Part shown: positions 9,205 through 17,445 of the stretch, in pieces
Layout of the letters: each line of letters starts with the position of its first letter
How positions within the stretch are numbered: position 1 is the first letter of the stretch
Source of the DNA: Brevibacillus migulae
Lineage (GTDB): Bacteria; Bacillota; Bacilli; Brevibacillales; Brevibacillaceae
Direction: 5' to 3'
Assembly (NCBI RefSeq): GCF_004521915.1
Contig: NZ_SDKD01000010.1
Coordinates: 68,213-132,212, forward strand
Length of the DNA stretch: 64,000 bases
Program-made: the position numbers and the translations under genes
The notes under the pieces: generated by a model
Told to the model about the DNA's origin: nothing
What the model saw: only the letters and a program-made list of their open reading frames with translations
Database searches by the model: none

Positions 9205-9219
9205 GTGTAATGATTTTCA
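9205..9219 (-). promoter_or_regulatory. second, weaker Fur-box-like site
   Basis: GTGTAATGATTTTCA matches about 10 of 14 defined positions of the Fur consensus. It lies 13 bases from the previous site, a spacing that could allow cooperative binding. Confidence 0.5.
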
Positions 9220-9356
9220 TTTTTGGTGTCAATGTTTTCCTTGTTCTACGCTTCCTTTCATTCCGGAATGTTCTTCTCCCGCTCTGATTAGAAGCGGAAC
9301 AATCTTGGCAAGAATGTACAGTAATCACCCACGGACCCGGAAAGGAGGACAACTTC

Positions 9357-9527
9357 ATGAAACGTTTGCAAATGAGCGAGGAAGAATACGCCCTGCTCAT
9401 GGAAAAGGTGTATAAGATTCTTTCCCGCACCGAGCAGTTGGACCATGTCACGCACCATTGGATGTGGGAAGTCTGGCGTACCCTGCATTTTAGCTTGGAC
9501 TCACCTTCTCAGCAAATTGGCAAATAG
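9357..9527 (+). CDS. small hypothetical protein, 56 aa
   Basis: This short gene has an excellent AAAGGAGG ribosome site 8 bases before its ATG and is followed directly by a terminator, which together support a real gene. The product (MKRLQMSEEEYALLMEKVYK at the N-terminus) is amphipathic, probably helical, and includes an aromatic cluster HHWMWEVWRTLHF. I do not recognise a family. It is divergent from the siderophore ATPase gene and shares the intergenic region with two Fur-like sites, so iron control is possible but unproven. Confidence 0.7.
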   Translation: MKRLQMSEEEYALLMEKVYKILSRTEQLDHVTHHWMWEVWRTLHFSLDSPSQQIGK

Positions 9528-9537
9528 TTGTCCTCTT

Positions 9538-9572
9538 GTCTCCCTTGTTCTTGTGGGAGACATTGTTTTTTA
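9538..9572 (+). terminator. terminator after the 56-aa gene
   Basis: GTCTCCC pairs with GGGAGAC across a 10-base loop and is followed by a T-run (ATTGTTTTTT). Confidence 0.85.
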
Positions 9573-9639
9573 TAGCGCTGCAGTTCAGGAAAAGATTGGT
9601 CATGACAGAGGCTCCCATTTTTGATATCTTTATATCAAG

Positions 9640-9654
9640 TGATAATCATTATCA
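9640..9654 (+). promoter_or_regulatory. perfect Fur box upstream of the DUF1450 gene
   Basis: TGATAATCATTATCA is an exact 7-1-7 Fur consensus. It lies 26 bases upstream of the DUF1450 ATG. Immediately before it is an inverted repeat, TTGATAT-CTTT-ATATCAA (9621-9638). Confidence 0.9.
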
Positions 9655-9680
9655 ACAAATCGATCTGAGGACACGACATC

Positions 9681-9926
9681 ATGGAAAAGATCAGCTTTTG
9701 CCGGAAAAATGCAGGTTACACAAAACCGCTTTACAAGTTCTTGCAAACTCATTTGAAAGGGATCAAAATCAAACGGAAGGATTGTCTCGGTGCGTGCGGG
9801 GCATGCCAGAAGAAGCCTTTTGCGCGGGTTGATGGCGAGGTTGTCAAGTGTAAAACCGCCGATGAGCTTTATCAAGAAATTCAGAAACACCTTGCGAAAG
9901 AATGGAAGCATTTTCGAAAAAAATGA
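9681..9926 (+). CDS. DUF1450 family cysteine protein (YuzB-like)
   Basis: The 81-residue product has the DUF1450 layout: an N-terminal FC (Cys7), a DCLGACGAC block (Cys35, Cys39, Cys42), then PFARVDGEVV and a C-terminal helix. The three-cysteine cluster resembles a metal or thioredoxin-like ferredoxin site, but no cofactor is proven for this family. The perfect Fur box upstream puts it in the iron-starvation regulon with the neighbouring siderophore genes. It could serve in iron-sulfur or iron handling under limitation; that is inference from context. Confidence 0.85.
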   Translation: MEKISFCRKNAGYTKPLYKFLQTHLKGIKIKRKDCLGACGACQKKPFARVDGEVVKCKTADELYQEIQKHLAKEWKHFRKK

Positions 9927-10015
9927 AAAGCCGCAGCCGCGGCCAAAAAATGGAAATGAAGCCTCTGGACTACCGCTTTTTGATCGTTTGTCATTTTCTC
10001 GGCTTTTGCGAACCC

Positions 10016-10384
10016 TTACTGCAAACGATGCAGCGCATGTAGCGCTTCCTGTATATCCTCTAGAAAGAAAACTTGCTTGCCTTTATTGCATTCATAGATA
10101 AAATCTTTCAGGCTTTTGCTGTCGTAGCTATCAAATTTGCCGACAATCGCTACTTTCATTTGGTAGTTCACAAATTTCTGCAAGATGTCACCTGCCAATT
10201 TGGTTTTTAACTCGAAGAACTCCTCCGTTAGATTCGATTGGCCGATGATGATTTTGTTACTTTCATAGCTATACGAAACAGTAGCGATCAAATCCAATGC
10301 GTCTTGAACGTCACGGATGATTACGTCAGGACTCTCGATAATCGCTACCCGAGAATCCCCCTTTTGGTCGACTGTGATTGTCAT
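10016..10384 (-). CDS. DUF4180 domain-containing protein
   Basis: The whole 122-residue protein matches the DUF4180 family, with blocks DVQDALDLIATVSY, NLTEEFFELKTKLAGDILQKF and SKSLKDFIYECNKGKQVFF in the usual order. Members are small cytosolic alpha/beta proteins of unknown function. The start has an AAGGAGGGGG ribosome site. No partner gene is nearby; the next gene on this strand is 638 bases upstream. Confidence 0.88.
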   Translation of the reverse strand: MTITVDQKGDSRVAIIESPDVIIRDVQDALDLIATVSYSYESNKIIIGQSNLTEEFFELKTKLAGDILQKFVNYQMKVAIVGKFDSYDSKSLKDFIYECNKGKQVFFLEDIQEALHALHRLQ

Positions 10385-10962
10385 CTTTCCCCCTCCTTAT
10401 TTTTGAAATTTTCGAATCAATTAGGGCACTCCTTTTTTGCAGAAGAGTGGCCATGCTATCTCACTTACACGATCGTCCATGTGACTAGCATAAAAAACGC
10501 TCATCCTGATGATACGATCGGATCATTCCTCGTTACACTCCGAGTACTTCTCGAATCATCTCCGCTACAATGCATCTCCCTGAAACGAAAGTATTCTGTC
10601 TCGGGCGAAATCGGAAGGATAATCTGCTGCCCATACAAATGAGCGCCCTAATATCAGGCTTTGCATGGGCTGGTTCGCATTCCGGCAAATTGAATTGCCA
10701 ATTCGATCGACCACCTTTCGCCATCCATTATATAGGAGAAAATCCTTTTGCTGCAAACCAACATCGGTGTTCGCTCATCCATACGCGGGTAATCATTCTT
10801 CTATTTGAAAATGGTCTTCACAAAGTGAAATGGCTGAACCAGACCCAAGTGCAGCCAAGCTGTTGATTGTCTTCTACAAGCAGAATGTTAACCCTGTTTC
10901 AACACCAAGCATAGATGATTCGCTTACGATACATGTAACCGGAAAAATACGATGAAAAGATC
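10385..10962. other. gene-free stretch, no supported feature
   Basis: About 580 bases lie between the DUF4180 gene and the hcp terminator. Short frames on the minus strand (10533-10756) have no ribosome site and shift frame part-way, so a decayed gene is possible. I recognise nothing there. Confidence 0.5.
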
Positions 10963-11003
10963 AAAAAATCCCCCCTTTTTAGCAAAAGGCTGAAAAGGAG
11001 GGT
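10963..11003 (-). terminator. terminator of hcp
   Basis: Read on the minus strand, CCCTCCTTTT pairs with AAAAAGGGGGG around the loop, followed by ATTTTTTGA. Confidence 0.85.
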
Positions 11004-11021
11004 TTGTTGAATCACAATGGT

Positions 11022-12314
11022 TTAGTTTAAGGACAGCATGGCAGCCATATCCTCTTGCGCATCGCCTATCAGTTTCAGCCCAAATTTCTCAACCAGTACG
11101 TTCATGACCCCTTCGTTAATGAATTCCGGTGCCTTTGGACCGATCCGGATGTCTTGAATACCCAGGCTGAACAACCCGAGCAGAATCGCGACAGCCTTTT
11201 GCTCGAACCACGACAGCACGATGCTTACAGGAAGTTCATTGACACTGCAGCCAAAAGCATCAGCGAGCGCCAGCGCTATTTTGACTGTGGAGCCAGAGTT
11301 GTTGCACTGGCCCAGATCGATGTATCGTGGGATATTGGTGCCCGCTACTGTACCATAGTCCACATCATTGAAGCGGAACTTCCCACAGGAGGTCGTCAAG
11401 ATGACCGTGTCGTTAGGCAGCGATGTCGCGAGTTCACGATAATACTCTCCGCCTTTACCCGGGGCATCACAGCCTGCAATGACAAAGAACCGCTTAATGA
11501 GTTCATCTTTCACTGCTTGAATGATTTCCGGCGCAAGTCCAATGACGGTTTCGTGATGGTAGCCTGTGGTCAGCACCTGTTCGGAGTCGATATTTGCCTC
11601 AGGCAGCTCGAGCGCGCGCTGGATCAGCGGGGAGAAATCCTCGCCGTCGATTTTCGTGACATTCTCAAGCCCCGCCACCTCGTAGGAGAAGAAGCGATCG
11701 GCATACGTTCCCTTGATGGGCATCACGCAGTTCGTCGTAGCCAGAATGGCCCCTGGAAACTCCTCAAACAATCGGCGTTGGTCATACCAGGCCTTCCCGA
11801 TGTTCCCTTTCAAGTGTGAATATTGCTTCAGCTTTGGATATCCATGGGCTGGCAGCATTTCGGAGTGGGTATAAATATTGATGCCTTTTCCCTCCGTCTG
11901 CTTCAGCAGTTCTTCGAGCGCATACAGGTTGTGCCCCGTCACGACGATGCATTTGCCCTCGATTTTATTCTGCGGAACCGTCACCGGCTGCGGAATCCCG
12001 AAGTGTGTCGTATGCGCGCGATCAAGCACGTCCATGATCCGTACGGCGGCGTTTCCGACCTTCATCGCCATGTCCAAGTGCTCTTGGAGATTGAAATTGG
12101 AGTTGGTCAATGTCAGATAAAGGGCTTCGTGCGTTATTTTGTCTACTTCAGGGTCCGAGTAGCCAAGCTGTCTCGCGTGGGTCGCATAAGCGGCAATTCC
12201 CTTCAGTGCAAAAATGATGGTATCCTGCAGACTTGCAATCGTCTCATCTTTCCCGCATACCCCGATAACCTTGCAGCCACCGGTTGGCGTTTGTTCACAT
12301 TGGTAACAAAACAT
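11022..12314 (-). CDS. hcp: hydroxylamine reductase / hybrid-cluster protein, short (class III-like)
   Basis: The product begins MFCYQCEQT, and Cys3, Cys6, Cys14 and Cys20 form the CX2CX7CX5C motif for the proximal iron-sulfur cluster. Downstream blocks VVTGHNLYALEELLKQTEGKG, TTNCVMPIKGTYADRFF, FVIAGCDAPGKGGEYY and DLGQCNNSGS hold the hybrid-cluster ligands. At 430 residues it is about 110 shorter than class I/II enzymes, so it fits the compact class III form. Hcp enzymes reduce hydroxylamine or nitric oxide and protect against nitrosative stress. The ATG at 12314 sits 6 bases after GGGGGA. A perfect FNR-type palindrome upstream indicates anaerobic induction. Confidence 0.95.
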   Translation of the reverse strand: MFCYQCEQTPTGGCKVIGVCGKDETIASLQDTIIFALKGIAAYATHARQLGYSDPEVDKITHEALYLTLTNSNFNLQEHLDMAMKVGNAAVRIMDVLDRAHTTHFGIPQPVTVPQNKIEGKCIVVTGHNLYALEELLKQTEGKGINIYTHSEMLPAHGYPKLKQYSHLKGNIGKAWYDQRRLFEEFPGAILATTNCVMPIKGTYADRFFSYEVAGLENVTKIDGEDFSPLIQRALELPEANIDSEQVLTTGYHHETVIGLAPEIIQAVKDELIKRFFVIAGCDAPGKGGEYYRELATSLPNDTVILTTSCGKFRFNDVDYGTVAGTNIPRYIDLGQCNNSGSTVKIALALADAFGCSVNELPVSIVLSWFEQKAVAILLGLFSLGIQDIRIGPKAPEFINEGVMNVLVEKFGLKLIGDAQEDMAAMLSLN

Positions 12315-12388
12315 GTTCCATCCCCCATTCACTGTTTTGCTGATGTTATCTTATGTCGTTCAGCTTAACAGAAGCGAAGGACCGCGAA

Positions 12389-12404
12389 TGTGACATTGGT
12401 CACA
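12389..12404 (-). promoter_or_regulatory. FNR/CRP-family binding site upstream of hcp
   Basis: TGTGACATTGGTCACA is a perfect inverted repeat (TGTGAC-N4-GTCACA) and fits the B. subtilis FNR site TGTGA-N6-TCACA. It lies 75 bases upstream of the hcp ATG. A -10-like TAAGAT lies around 12348-12353. Confidence 0.85.
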
Positions 12405-12576
12405 TACTTTTTGTCCAACTGGCGACATTAAGGACGGTACTAGGCAAATCCGGATTAAATGGCAACTAATAAGCGAATAGTAAAGAAGATGGACCTCGGC
12501 CAAACTGAGAGCTCCGGCTGAATGAGGAAGTGTGATGAATGCGACCTAGTCATTGTTCAAGTTGAGGTGGATGGGC

Positions 12577-12744
12577 ATGAACAACAACAGCAACAACGAA
12601 GAAAGCAACGAAAAGGAACTAGCCTTCTTACAGAAAGAATTTGGGATCGTGAACCCTTCTCCCAATCAGTTGAAGCAGCAGTTGAAGGAACTTGCCTCCA
12701 AAAAGGTGATCTCGAAGTACACGATAAAAAGCGACAAGGGCTAA
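12577..12744 (+). CDS. small hypothetical protein, 55 aa
   Basis: The ATG at 12577 has GAGGTGG 6 bases upstream, and the stop lies inside a strong terminator hairpin. The product starts MNNNSNNEESNEKELAFLQK and is Asn/Glu-rich, then becomes a basic amphipathic helix region (NQLKQQLKELASKKVISKY). The C-terminal part hints at a small winged-helix or helical DNA-binding fold but no family is recognised. It is convergent with the downstream acetyltransferase. Confidence 0.62.
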   Translation: MNNNSNNEESNEKELAFLQKEFGIVNPSPNQLKQQLKELASKKVISKYTIKSDKG

Positions 12745-12759
12745 TTCCCTGTCGCTTTT
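12727..12759. terminator. bidirectional terminator between converging genes
   Basis: AAAAGCGACA-AGGG pairs with CCCT-GTCGCTTTT with a single bulged A. It serves the 55-aa gene and the convergent GNAT gene. Confidence 0.88.
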
Positions 12760-12764
12760 ATTGT

Positions 12765-13325
12765 TTATGTACCCCGATACGCCTTTTCATGAAATCTTGT
12801 AATGCTGCGAAACAAAATCTTCCCCTCTTCTGGCAACGGATCCAGTTCATCGAAATGAAAGTACATCGCTTGATAAGGTTCGGGCACCCAGATGTATGAA
12901 TGGACATAGTCGGTGAGATGGAAGCCGTTCGCTTCCCAAAAGTGGATGCGCTTGCGATTTTCCTCTGTAGGATCAGCTTCTACTTCTACGATGATCCCTT
13001 TGCATTCTGTATGGAAACGCGCCCATTCTTTGATATGATCCAGCAATCGTCGGCCGTTTCCGCTGCCGCGTGCTTCTTTGCGCACGGCCAGATAATCGAT
13101 GATCAAGGCTCCTGCCTTCTTGTCGATTCCGGTCAAAGCCATTCCGATGATTTCTGAGCCTTTGGCGATGGTATGTAATTGGCACATGTGTTTTTCAAAC
13201 ATGCGCTGTATAATCGTGCGGCTTTTCTTTCCTTCTAGCGGAAAAGCTTCCTCATAGATCTTCTCCACTTCCCCCCAGAGTGCTTCGTCCCACTCCTCGA
13301 TGATGTCGTACTTCCAATCATTCAC
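12765..13325 (-). CDS. GNAT-family N-acetyltransferase
   Basis: The 186-residue protein has the GNAT core: a strand [22 protein letters not shown] containing the R/Q-x-x-G-x-G/A acetyl-CoA loop, then a FWEANGF motif near the C-terminal end of the fold. It should transfer an acetyl group from acetyl-CoA to an unknown amine. It stands alone, divergent from the Zn-ribbon gene, with only a weak ribosome site before the ATG. Confidence 0.82.
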   Translation of the reverse strand: MNDWKYDIIEEWDEALWGEVEKIYEEAFPLEGKKSRTIIQRMFEKHMCQLHTIAKGSEIIGMALTGIDKKAGALIIDYLAVRKEARGSGNGRRLLDHIKEWARFHTECKGIIVEVEADPTEENRKRIHFWEANGFHLTDYVHSYIWVPEPYQAMYFHFDELDPLPEEGKILFRSITRFHEKAYRGT

Positions 13326-13497
13326 TGATCATCGCCGCTTTCGTTTGCAATTCCTTATCTATATTGGCACGTGCTCTTTCTTCTTATAACTCTTTGTCTG
13401 CTGGATGATACCGTTTCCCCTTCAACATTGTCTCTTTTTCGGATATCATAAATTTGTTGTTCTCCGATTTATCGTGAATCCATTGAGAGGTGAAACA

Positions 13498-13788
13498 ATG
13501 AACCAAACCTGCTCAATCTGTAAGGAAACACTCGATCATCTGCTAAAATGCAGCTGCACTCGATCTCATTCTGTCCGGCATGCTTCCGGGCAAAAGGGTT
13601 GTCCTAAATGCGGAGGCACCTCCGCTTCCACTGCTGCCGTCTCGACCACCGGCGGTCTGCTTTCCCGCATGATGGATGTGCAAAACCATAGCTTTGTTGC
13701 GGTGAGCTGCGATCGCTGCGGATATACGGAATTTTATAAAAGCAATGGATCCCCATTCACAAACCTCATTGATTTGTTTTTCAGCTGA
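13498..13788 (+). CDS. zinc-ribbon protein, predicted nucleic-acid binding
   Basis: The 96-residue product carries cysteine pairs CSIC (N-terminal), CSC, GCPKCGG and CDRCGY. The last two pairs, with the intervening block SRMMDVQNHSFVAVSC and the YTEFYK tail, match the short Zn-ribbon family seen in many Firmicutes (DUF2082-like). The ATG at 13498 has AGAGGTG 6 bases upstream. Its 3' end overlaps the convergent monooxygenase gene by 8 bases. Confidence 0.75.
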   Translation: MNQTCSICKETLDHLLKCSCTRSHSVRHASGQKGCPKCGGTSASTAAVSTTGGLLSRMMDVQNHSFVAVSCDRCGYTEFYKSNGSPFTNLIDLFFS

Positions 13789-14725
13789 GGAGCATCGCAT
13801 CAGCCAGCAATTCGTAGGAGTGCAGCCTTTTCTCATAGTCCGGGATGTTCGATACGATCATGCATTCATCCATGCGGTATTTCCGCTGAAGCTGCAGCAG
13901 CTGCTCTTTCACCTGTTTCCTGTCGCCTACAATCATTTTCTTTCTCTGATCGCTCAGCGCGTCTTTCCCCTCATCGGAAAAATGAATCGATCGCATGCTC
14001 ATTTCCGCAAGCTCGGCAGCTTCTTCTGACGTGTCCGCGCAGATCACACCGACCGCCGCGATTGTTTTCGGAGCAGGACATCGGACAGTACGCTGAAAAT
14101 CCTGTACATATCTCGCAAAAATTTCTTCCCCGTCCTGATCGCTCATGAAATGGCCAAAAACGTATCCAGCGCCAAACTGGGCTGCATACTGCGCACTTTT
14201 CAAATTGGTTCCCAAAAGCCATAGCTCTGGCGGCTCATCCGGTACAGGCCGGGCGCTAACACGCTGGCCCTCCACTTCATAATCATCGGCTAACAGCGCG
14301 TTCAACTCACTTAGCAATTCCGGCATCTGGCGCACTTTTTCCAGATACGCGCCGCTTAGCGCAAGTGAAGCATGAGCGGACCCGCCGGGAGCGCGGCCAA
14401 TCCCGAGATCGATTCGCCCTGGAAACATGGTGGCCAATAGATGAAACACTTCTGCTACCTTGTAGGGCTTGTAGTATGGCAGCAGTACGGCCCCTGAACC
14501 GATGCGTATCGATTTCGTCCGGGCTCCCAAATAGGCAAGTAATACTTCGGGAGAGGATGACGCTACATGCGGCATATCATGATGCTCCGCAACCCAAAAA
14601 CGCGTGTACCCCATGCGCTCTGCTGACTGTGCCAGTCTGACGGTTTGCATGAGAGCTTCCTGCGCGTTGACCCCGTCATAGATCGGGGAAAGATCCAGTA
14701 CGCTCAGTTTCATCCGATCCATCAT
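13781..14725 (-). CDS. LLM-class (luciferase-like) flavin monooxygenase
   Basis: The 314-residue protein has the bacterial-luciferase-like barrel, with KLSVLDLSPI at the start, the conserved RFWVAEHHDMP block, IRIGSGAVLLPYYKPYKVAE, and DLGIGRAPGG. Members use FMNH2 or F420 and oxidise or cleave diverse substrates. The ATG at 14725 overlaps the ypdA stop by 4 bases, suggesting coupled translation; an in-frame ATG at 14713 (MKLSVLD) is the usual family start and is also possible. The substrate is unknown; pairing with YpdA suggests a thiol-redox setting. Confidence 0.9.
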   Translation of the reverse strand: MMDRMKLSVLDLSPIYDGVNAQEALMQTVRLAQSAERMGYTRFWVAEHHDMPHVASSSPEVLLAYLGARTKSIRIGSGAVLLPYYKPYKVAEVFHLLATMFPGRIDLGIGRAPGGSAHASLALSGAYLEKVRQMPELLSELNALLADDYEVEGQRVSARPVPDEPPELWLLGTNLKSAQYAAQFGAGYVFGHFMSDQDGEEIFARYVQDFQRTVRCPAPKTIAAVGVICADTSEEAAELAEMSMRSIHFSDEGKDALSDQRKKMIVGDRKQVKEQLLQLQRKYRMDECMIVSNIPDYEKRLHSYELLADAMLLS

Positions 14726-15714
14726 TCTCCGCTGCCTTCTTGTACTTCTCGTGCAATGTGGTTGGCAATCAATTTGCCATGGTGCCGGCCGTTTTCGATA
14801 AAAATCGAATTGGCATGGCGATTCCCTGCTGCAATGACCCCTGCAATATAGACATGCGGCACAACCGTCTCCATGGTTTCCGGATCATAATGAGGCACCT
14901 CAGTCTCGGGATCCGTCGTCACACCGAACGTGTTCAGCAGCGTCCGATCTGGCCGATAGCCGATCAAAGACAGGACAAAATCGTTTTCAAAGTCGATCAC
15001 GTCATCAGGGGTTTGCACGCGGATAAAGCGTTCATGGATTTCCGTCACGACGGAGGAAAACAGCACACGGATGCGCCCTTTATTCATCATGCTTTCAAAA
15101 ATCGGCCTCGTCCACGCTTTGACTCGGCTGGAAATCTCCGCTCCTCTGATGACAACCGTCACCTCGGCGCCTGCCCGTTCCAAATCGAGCGCGGCATCCA
15201 CCGCGGAGTTATTGCCACCGATAATCGCCACCTTCATCCCGCTGTACGGATGTGCTTCCTGGTAAAACGAAGATACCTTAGGCAAATCCTCTCCGGGTAT
15301 CCGCAACCGGTTGGGCTGATCGAAATAGCCGGTCGCCACGACTATGCGCTCGCTTTCATACGTATGCTCCTCTTGAAATCGGTCGATGGACCGGATGCGG
15401 AAGCCGGCGGCCAGTCGTTCCACGGTCGTCACCGTTTCGTAGCTATGCACGCGCAGCTCGTGCCGATTAGCGACCATGCGGTAATAATGCAGGGCCTCCA
15501 GACGAGTCGGTTTTTCATTCGGCGTCGTAAACGGAACCTCCCCGATCTCCAGAAGCTCAGGCGTGCTATGAAAAATCATATAAGTCGGGTATTTGTATAT
15601 CGAATGAACCAATGGCCCTTTTTCTATGATCAGCGGATCGATTCCCATCTTTTTTAGCTCCACAGCTGCCGACAGACCACAAGGACCTGCTCCGATAATC
15701 ACCACTTTTTCCAT
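14722..15714 (-). CDS. ypdA: YpdA-type putative bacillithiol disulfide reductase
   Basis: The 330-residue flavoprotein has an FAD motif GAGPCGLSAA at residues 8-17, an NADPH motif IIGGNNSAVDAALDLERAGA, and a C-terminal FAD-contact block VYIAGVIAAGNRHANSIFIENGR typical of YpdA. YpdA reduces oxidised bacillithiol with NADPH in Firmicutes, so its presence agrees with a bacillithiol-making host. It heads a two-gene operon with the LLM monooxygenase. Confidence 0.93.
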   Translation of the reverse strand: MEKVVIIGAGPCGLSAAVELKKMGIDPLIIEKGPLVHSIYKYPTYMIFHSTPELLEIGEVPFTTPNEKPTRLEALHYYRMVANRHELRVHSYETVTTVERLAAGFRIRSIDRFQEEHTYESERIVVATGYFDQPNRLRIPGEDLPKVSSFYQEAHPYSGMKVAIIGGNNSAVDAALDLERAGAEVTVVIRGAEISSRVKAWTRPIFESMMNKGRIRVLFSSVVTEIHERFIRVQTPDDVIDFENDFVLSLIGYRPDRTLLNTFGVTTDPETEVPHYDPETMETVVPHVYIAGVIAAGNRHANSIFIENGRHHGKLIANHIAREVQEGSGE

Positions 15715-15849
15715 ATGGATTGCTCACTCCTACTCTCTCTCTTGCATGATCATAAGTATACCACAGGAAAAAATGACGGATGCGTTTCTTTCTTCGCGGG
15801 AAATTCGCTATAATGAAGGGATAAGACTTCATGTGGAGGACCGGACGCC

Positions 15850-17445
15850 ATGTTGCAGAAAGAGCTGAATCAAGAACAAGTCATGCAATTAGGTGAACAA
15901 ATCCTTCGATCCATGGAGGGTCCTGTTCTCGAGCGAGGTTATGAATATTTCTCCCAAGGTTTGGTATTCAATATACAGGTTAAACCCGGCGGGATCATCA
16001 CCAGCGCGGTGCAAGGGACACAGGTCTACCAGGTGGAGATCCATATGGAATCTTTCCCCGACAGCTCCTGTACATGTCCCTACCCATCTTACTGCAAGCA
16101 TATGGGGGCCACTTTTTTTCAAATATACAGCGTGTTCGCCAATCCGAAACATTTTTTGCAGGAAGCACAGCAGCCACGTACGGAAGCCTTTTCTGCTTCC
16201 ATCCTGTATCCGCAGGGAAAACCTCCCGCACAGGCGCGCTATCAGCACCTGCCCTCTTCTGTCGGCAGCTTGACGGAGCAGAGCACTATCGAGGATTGGT
16301 GGCAATTTTTACGGAACTGGACGAGAAATCTGTCCACCGATATGGAAAAGCACCGACTGTATACGGAGCTGCGCAACAATTACGAGCGCGCATTGTCGGC
16401 TTCCCGGCTGTGGCCAAAAGACCGGGCACATCTGTTCAGTATTCATGCGATCCTGCACCATCTGCAAAAGTTGGATGAGTACGGACAGCAAATGAAAATC
16501 GTGCCGACTTCACCCGCTTCCCAAGAATTCACGCGCACCGTGAATCGATTCATGGAAGAGCTGGAAACGGCGCTGTTTTATCTGGAGAAATCCAACATTT
16601 CTTCCGCCGATCTCGATCATACACTGGAGTTATGTACGGAAATCGGGAGCGAATCTTCCGTGGTGAATTGGGTCGCAGTCACCCATGTTCTTTGGTGGTA
16701 TTTGCTGGACGACCCCGAAAAAGAAGCGGCAGTCGCCAAGGATCTGCTGGAGAAGCTCGCTGAGGCTGGTCTCTCCCCCCAGCAAAAGGCAAAGCTCGAG
16801 CTCCTCTATTCGCACTTCGCCATTCGAGCGGGCAAAGACGAGCTGGCGTTATCCATCTGGGAGCAGCAGGACCATCACGCCCTCTTCTCTTTCCTGTTTT
16901 ACTTGAAAGTCATTGCCCGGCAAGAGGAATGGCAGCGTTTGTTTCTATGGTTTGACCGACTCCCTCTGTTCATCAAACAAATGGATGGACAAGAGTATCG
17001 ATTGGCAGCCGCGATTTGGCGCCATACCTTGGATATGACGGGCAGATCTGCGGACTGGATTACCTGTCTCAAAGGAATGCTGCCGCGGAGTTTTCCGGAA
17101 TATGCCGCGTATTTGTTGGAGGATAACCAGTTGAAGCAATGGCTGGATGTGCATTTCTCCATGGGAACTCCTTATCTTGAATTGGCTGAGCACAGCAAGC
17201 GCTTGGAAGAAACCGATCCCCATTTGCTGCTTCCGCTGTACGTACGAGAAATCAACCGACTGATCCTTTCACGTTCACGCACTGGCTATCAGGAAGCGGT
17301 GAAACTGCTGAAAAAGGTGCGCAGCTGTTATCAGAAATTGGATCAGCAGAGACGCTGGGACGCGTATATTGAGCAACTTGCTGGAAAGCATAGACGTTTG
17401 CGCACCTTCCAGGAAGAGCTAAGGAGAGGAAACCTGTTTTCATGA
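15850..17445 (+). CDS. ywqB: SWIM zinc-finger protein (YwqB-like)
   Basis: The 531-residue protein has a SWIM motif (CxCx5CxH) at Cys74, Cys76, Cys82 and His84 within CTCPYPSYCKHM. The remainder is a long helical region rich in Leu, Glu and Gln that suggests a TPR-like repeat scaffold. Its stop overlaps the start of the SNF2 helicase gene (ATGA), so the two are translated together. This pairing is the same as B. subtilis ywqB-ywqA. SWIM domains bind DNA or protein, so this is probably the partner that directs the helicase. Its process is not known. Confidence 0.87.
   Translation: MLQKELNQEQVMQLGEQILRSMEGPVLERGYEYFSQGLVFNIQVKPGGIITSAVQGTQVYQVEIHMESFPDSSCTCPYPSYCKHMGATFFQIYSVFANPKHFLQEAQQPRTEAFSASILYPQGKPPAQARYQHLPSSVGSLTEQSTIEDWWQFLRNWTRNLSTDMEKHRLYTELRNNYERALSASRLWPKDRAHLFSIHAILHHLQKLDEYGQQMKIVPTSPASQEFTRTVNRFMEELETALFYLEKSNISSADLDHTLELCTEIGSESSVVNWVAVTHVLWWYLLDDPEKEAAVAKDLLEKLAEAGLSPQQKAKLELLYSHFAIRAGKDELALSIWEQQDHHALFSFLFYLKVIARQEEWQRLFLWFDRLPLFIKQMDGQEYRLAAAIWRHTLDMTGRSADWITCLKGMLPRSFPEYAAYLLEDNQLKQWLDVHFSMGTPYLELAEHSKRLEETDPHLLLPLYVREINRLILSRSRTGYQEAVKLLKKVRSCYQKLDQQRRWDAYIEQLAGKHRRLRTFQEELRRGNLFS

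Noticed and set aside
10570..10866. 98-codon plus-strand frame between DUF4180 and hcp genes
   Set aside because: No ribosome site and no recognisable protein character.
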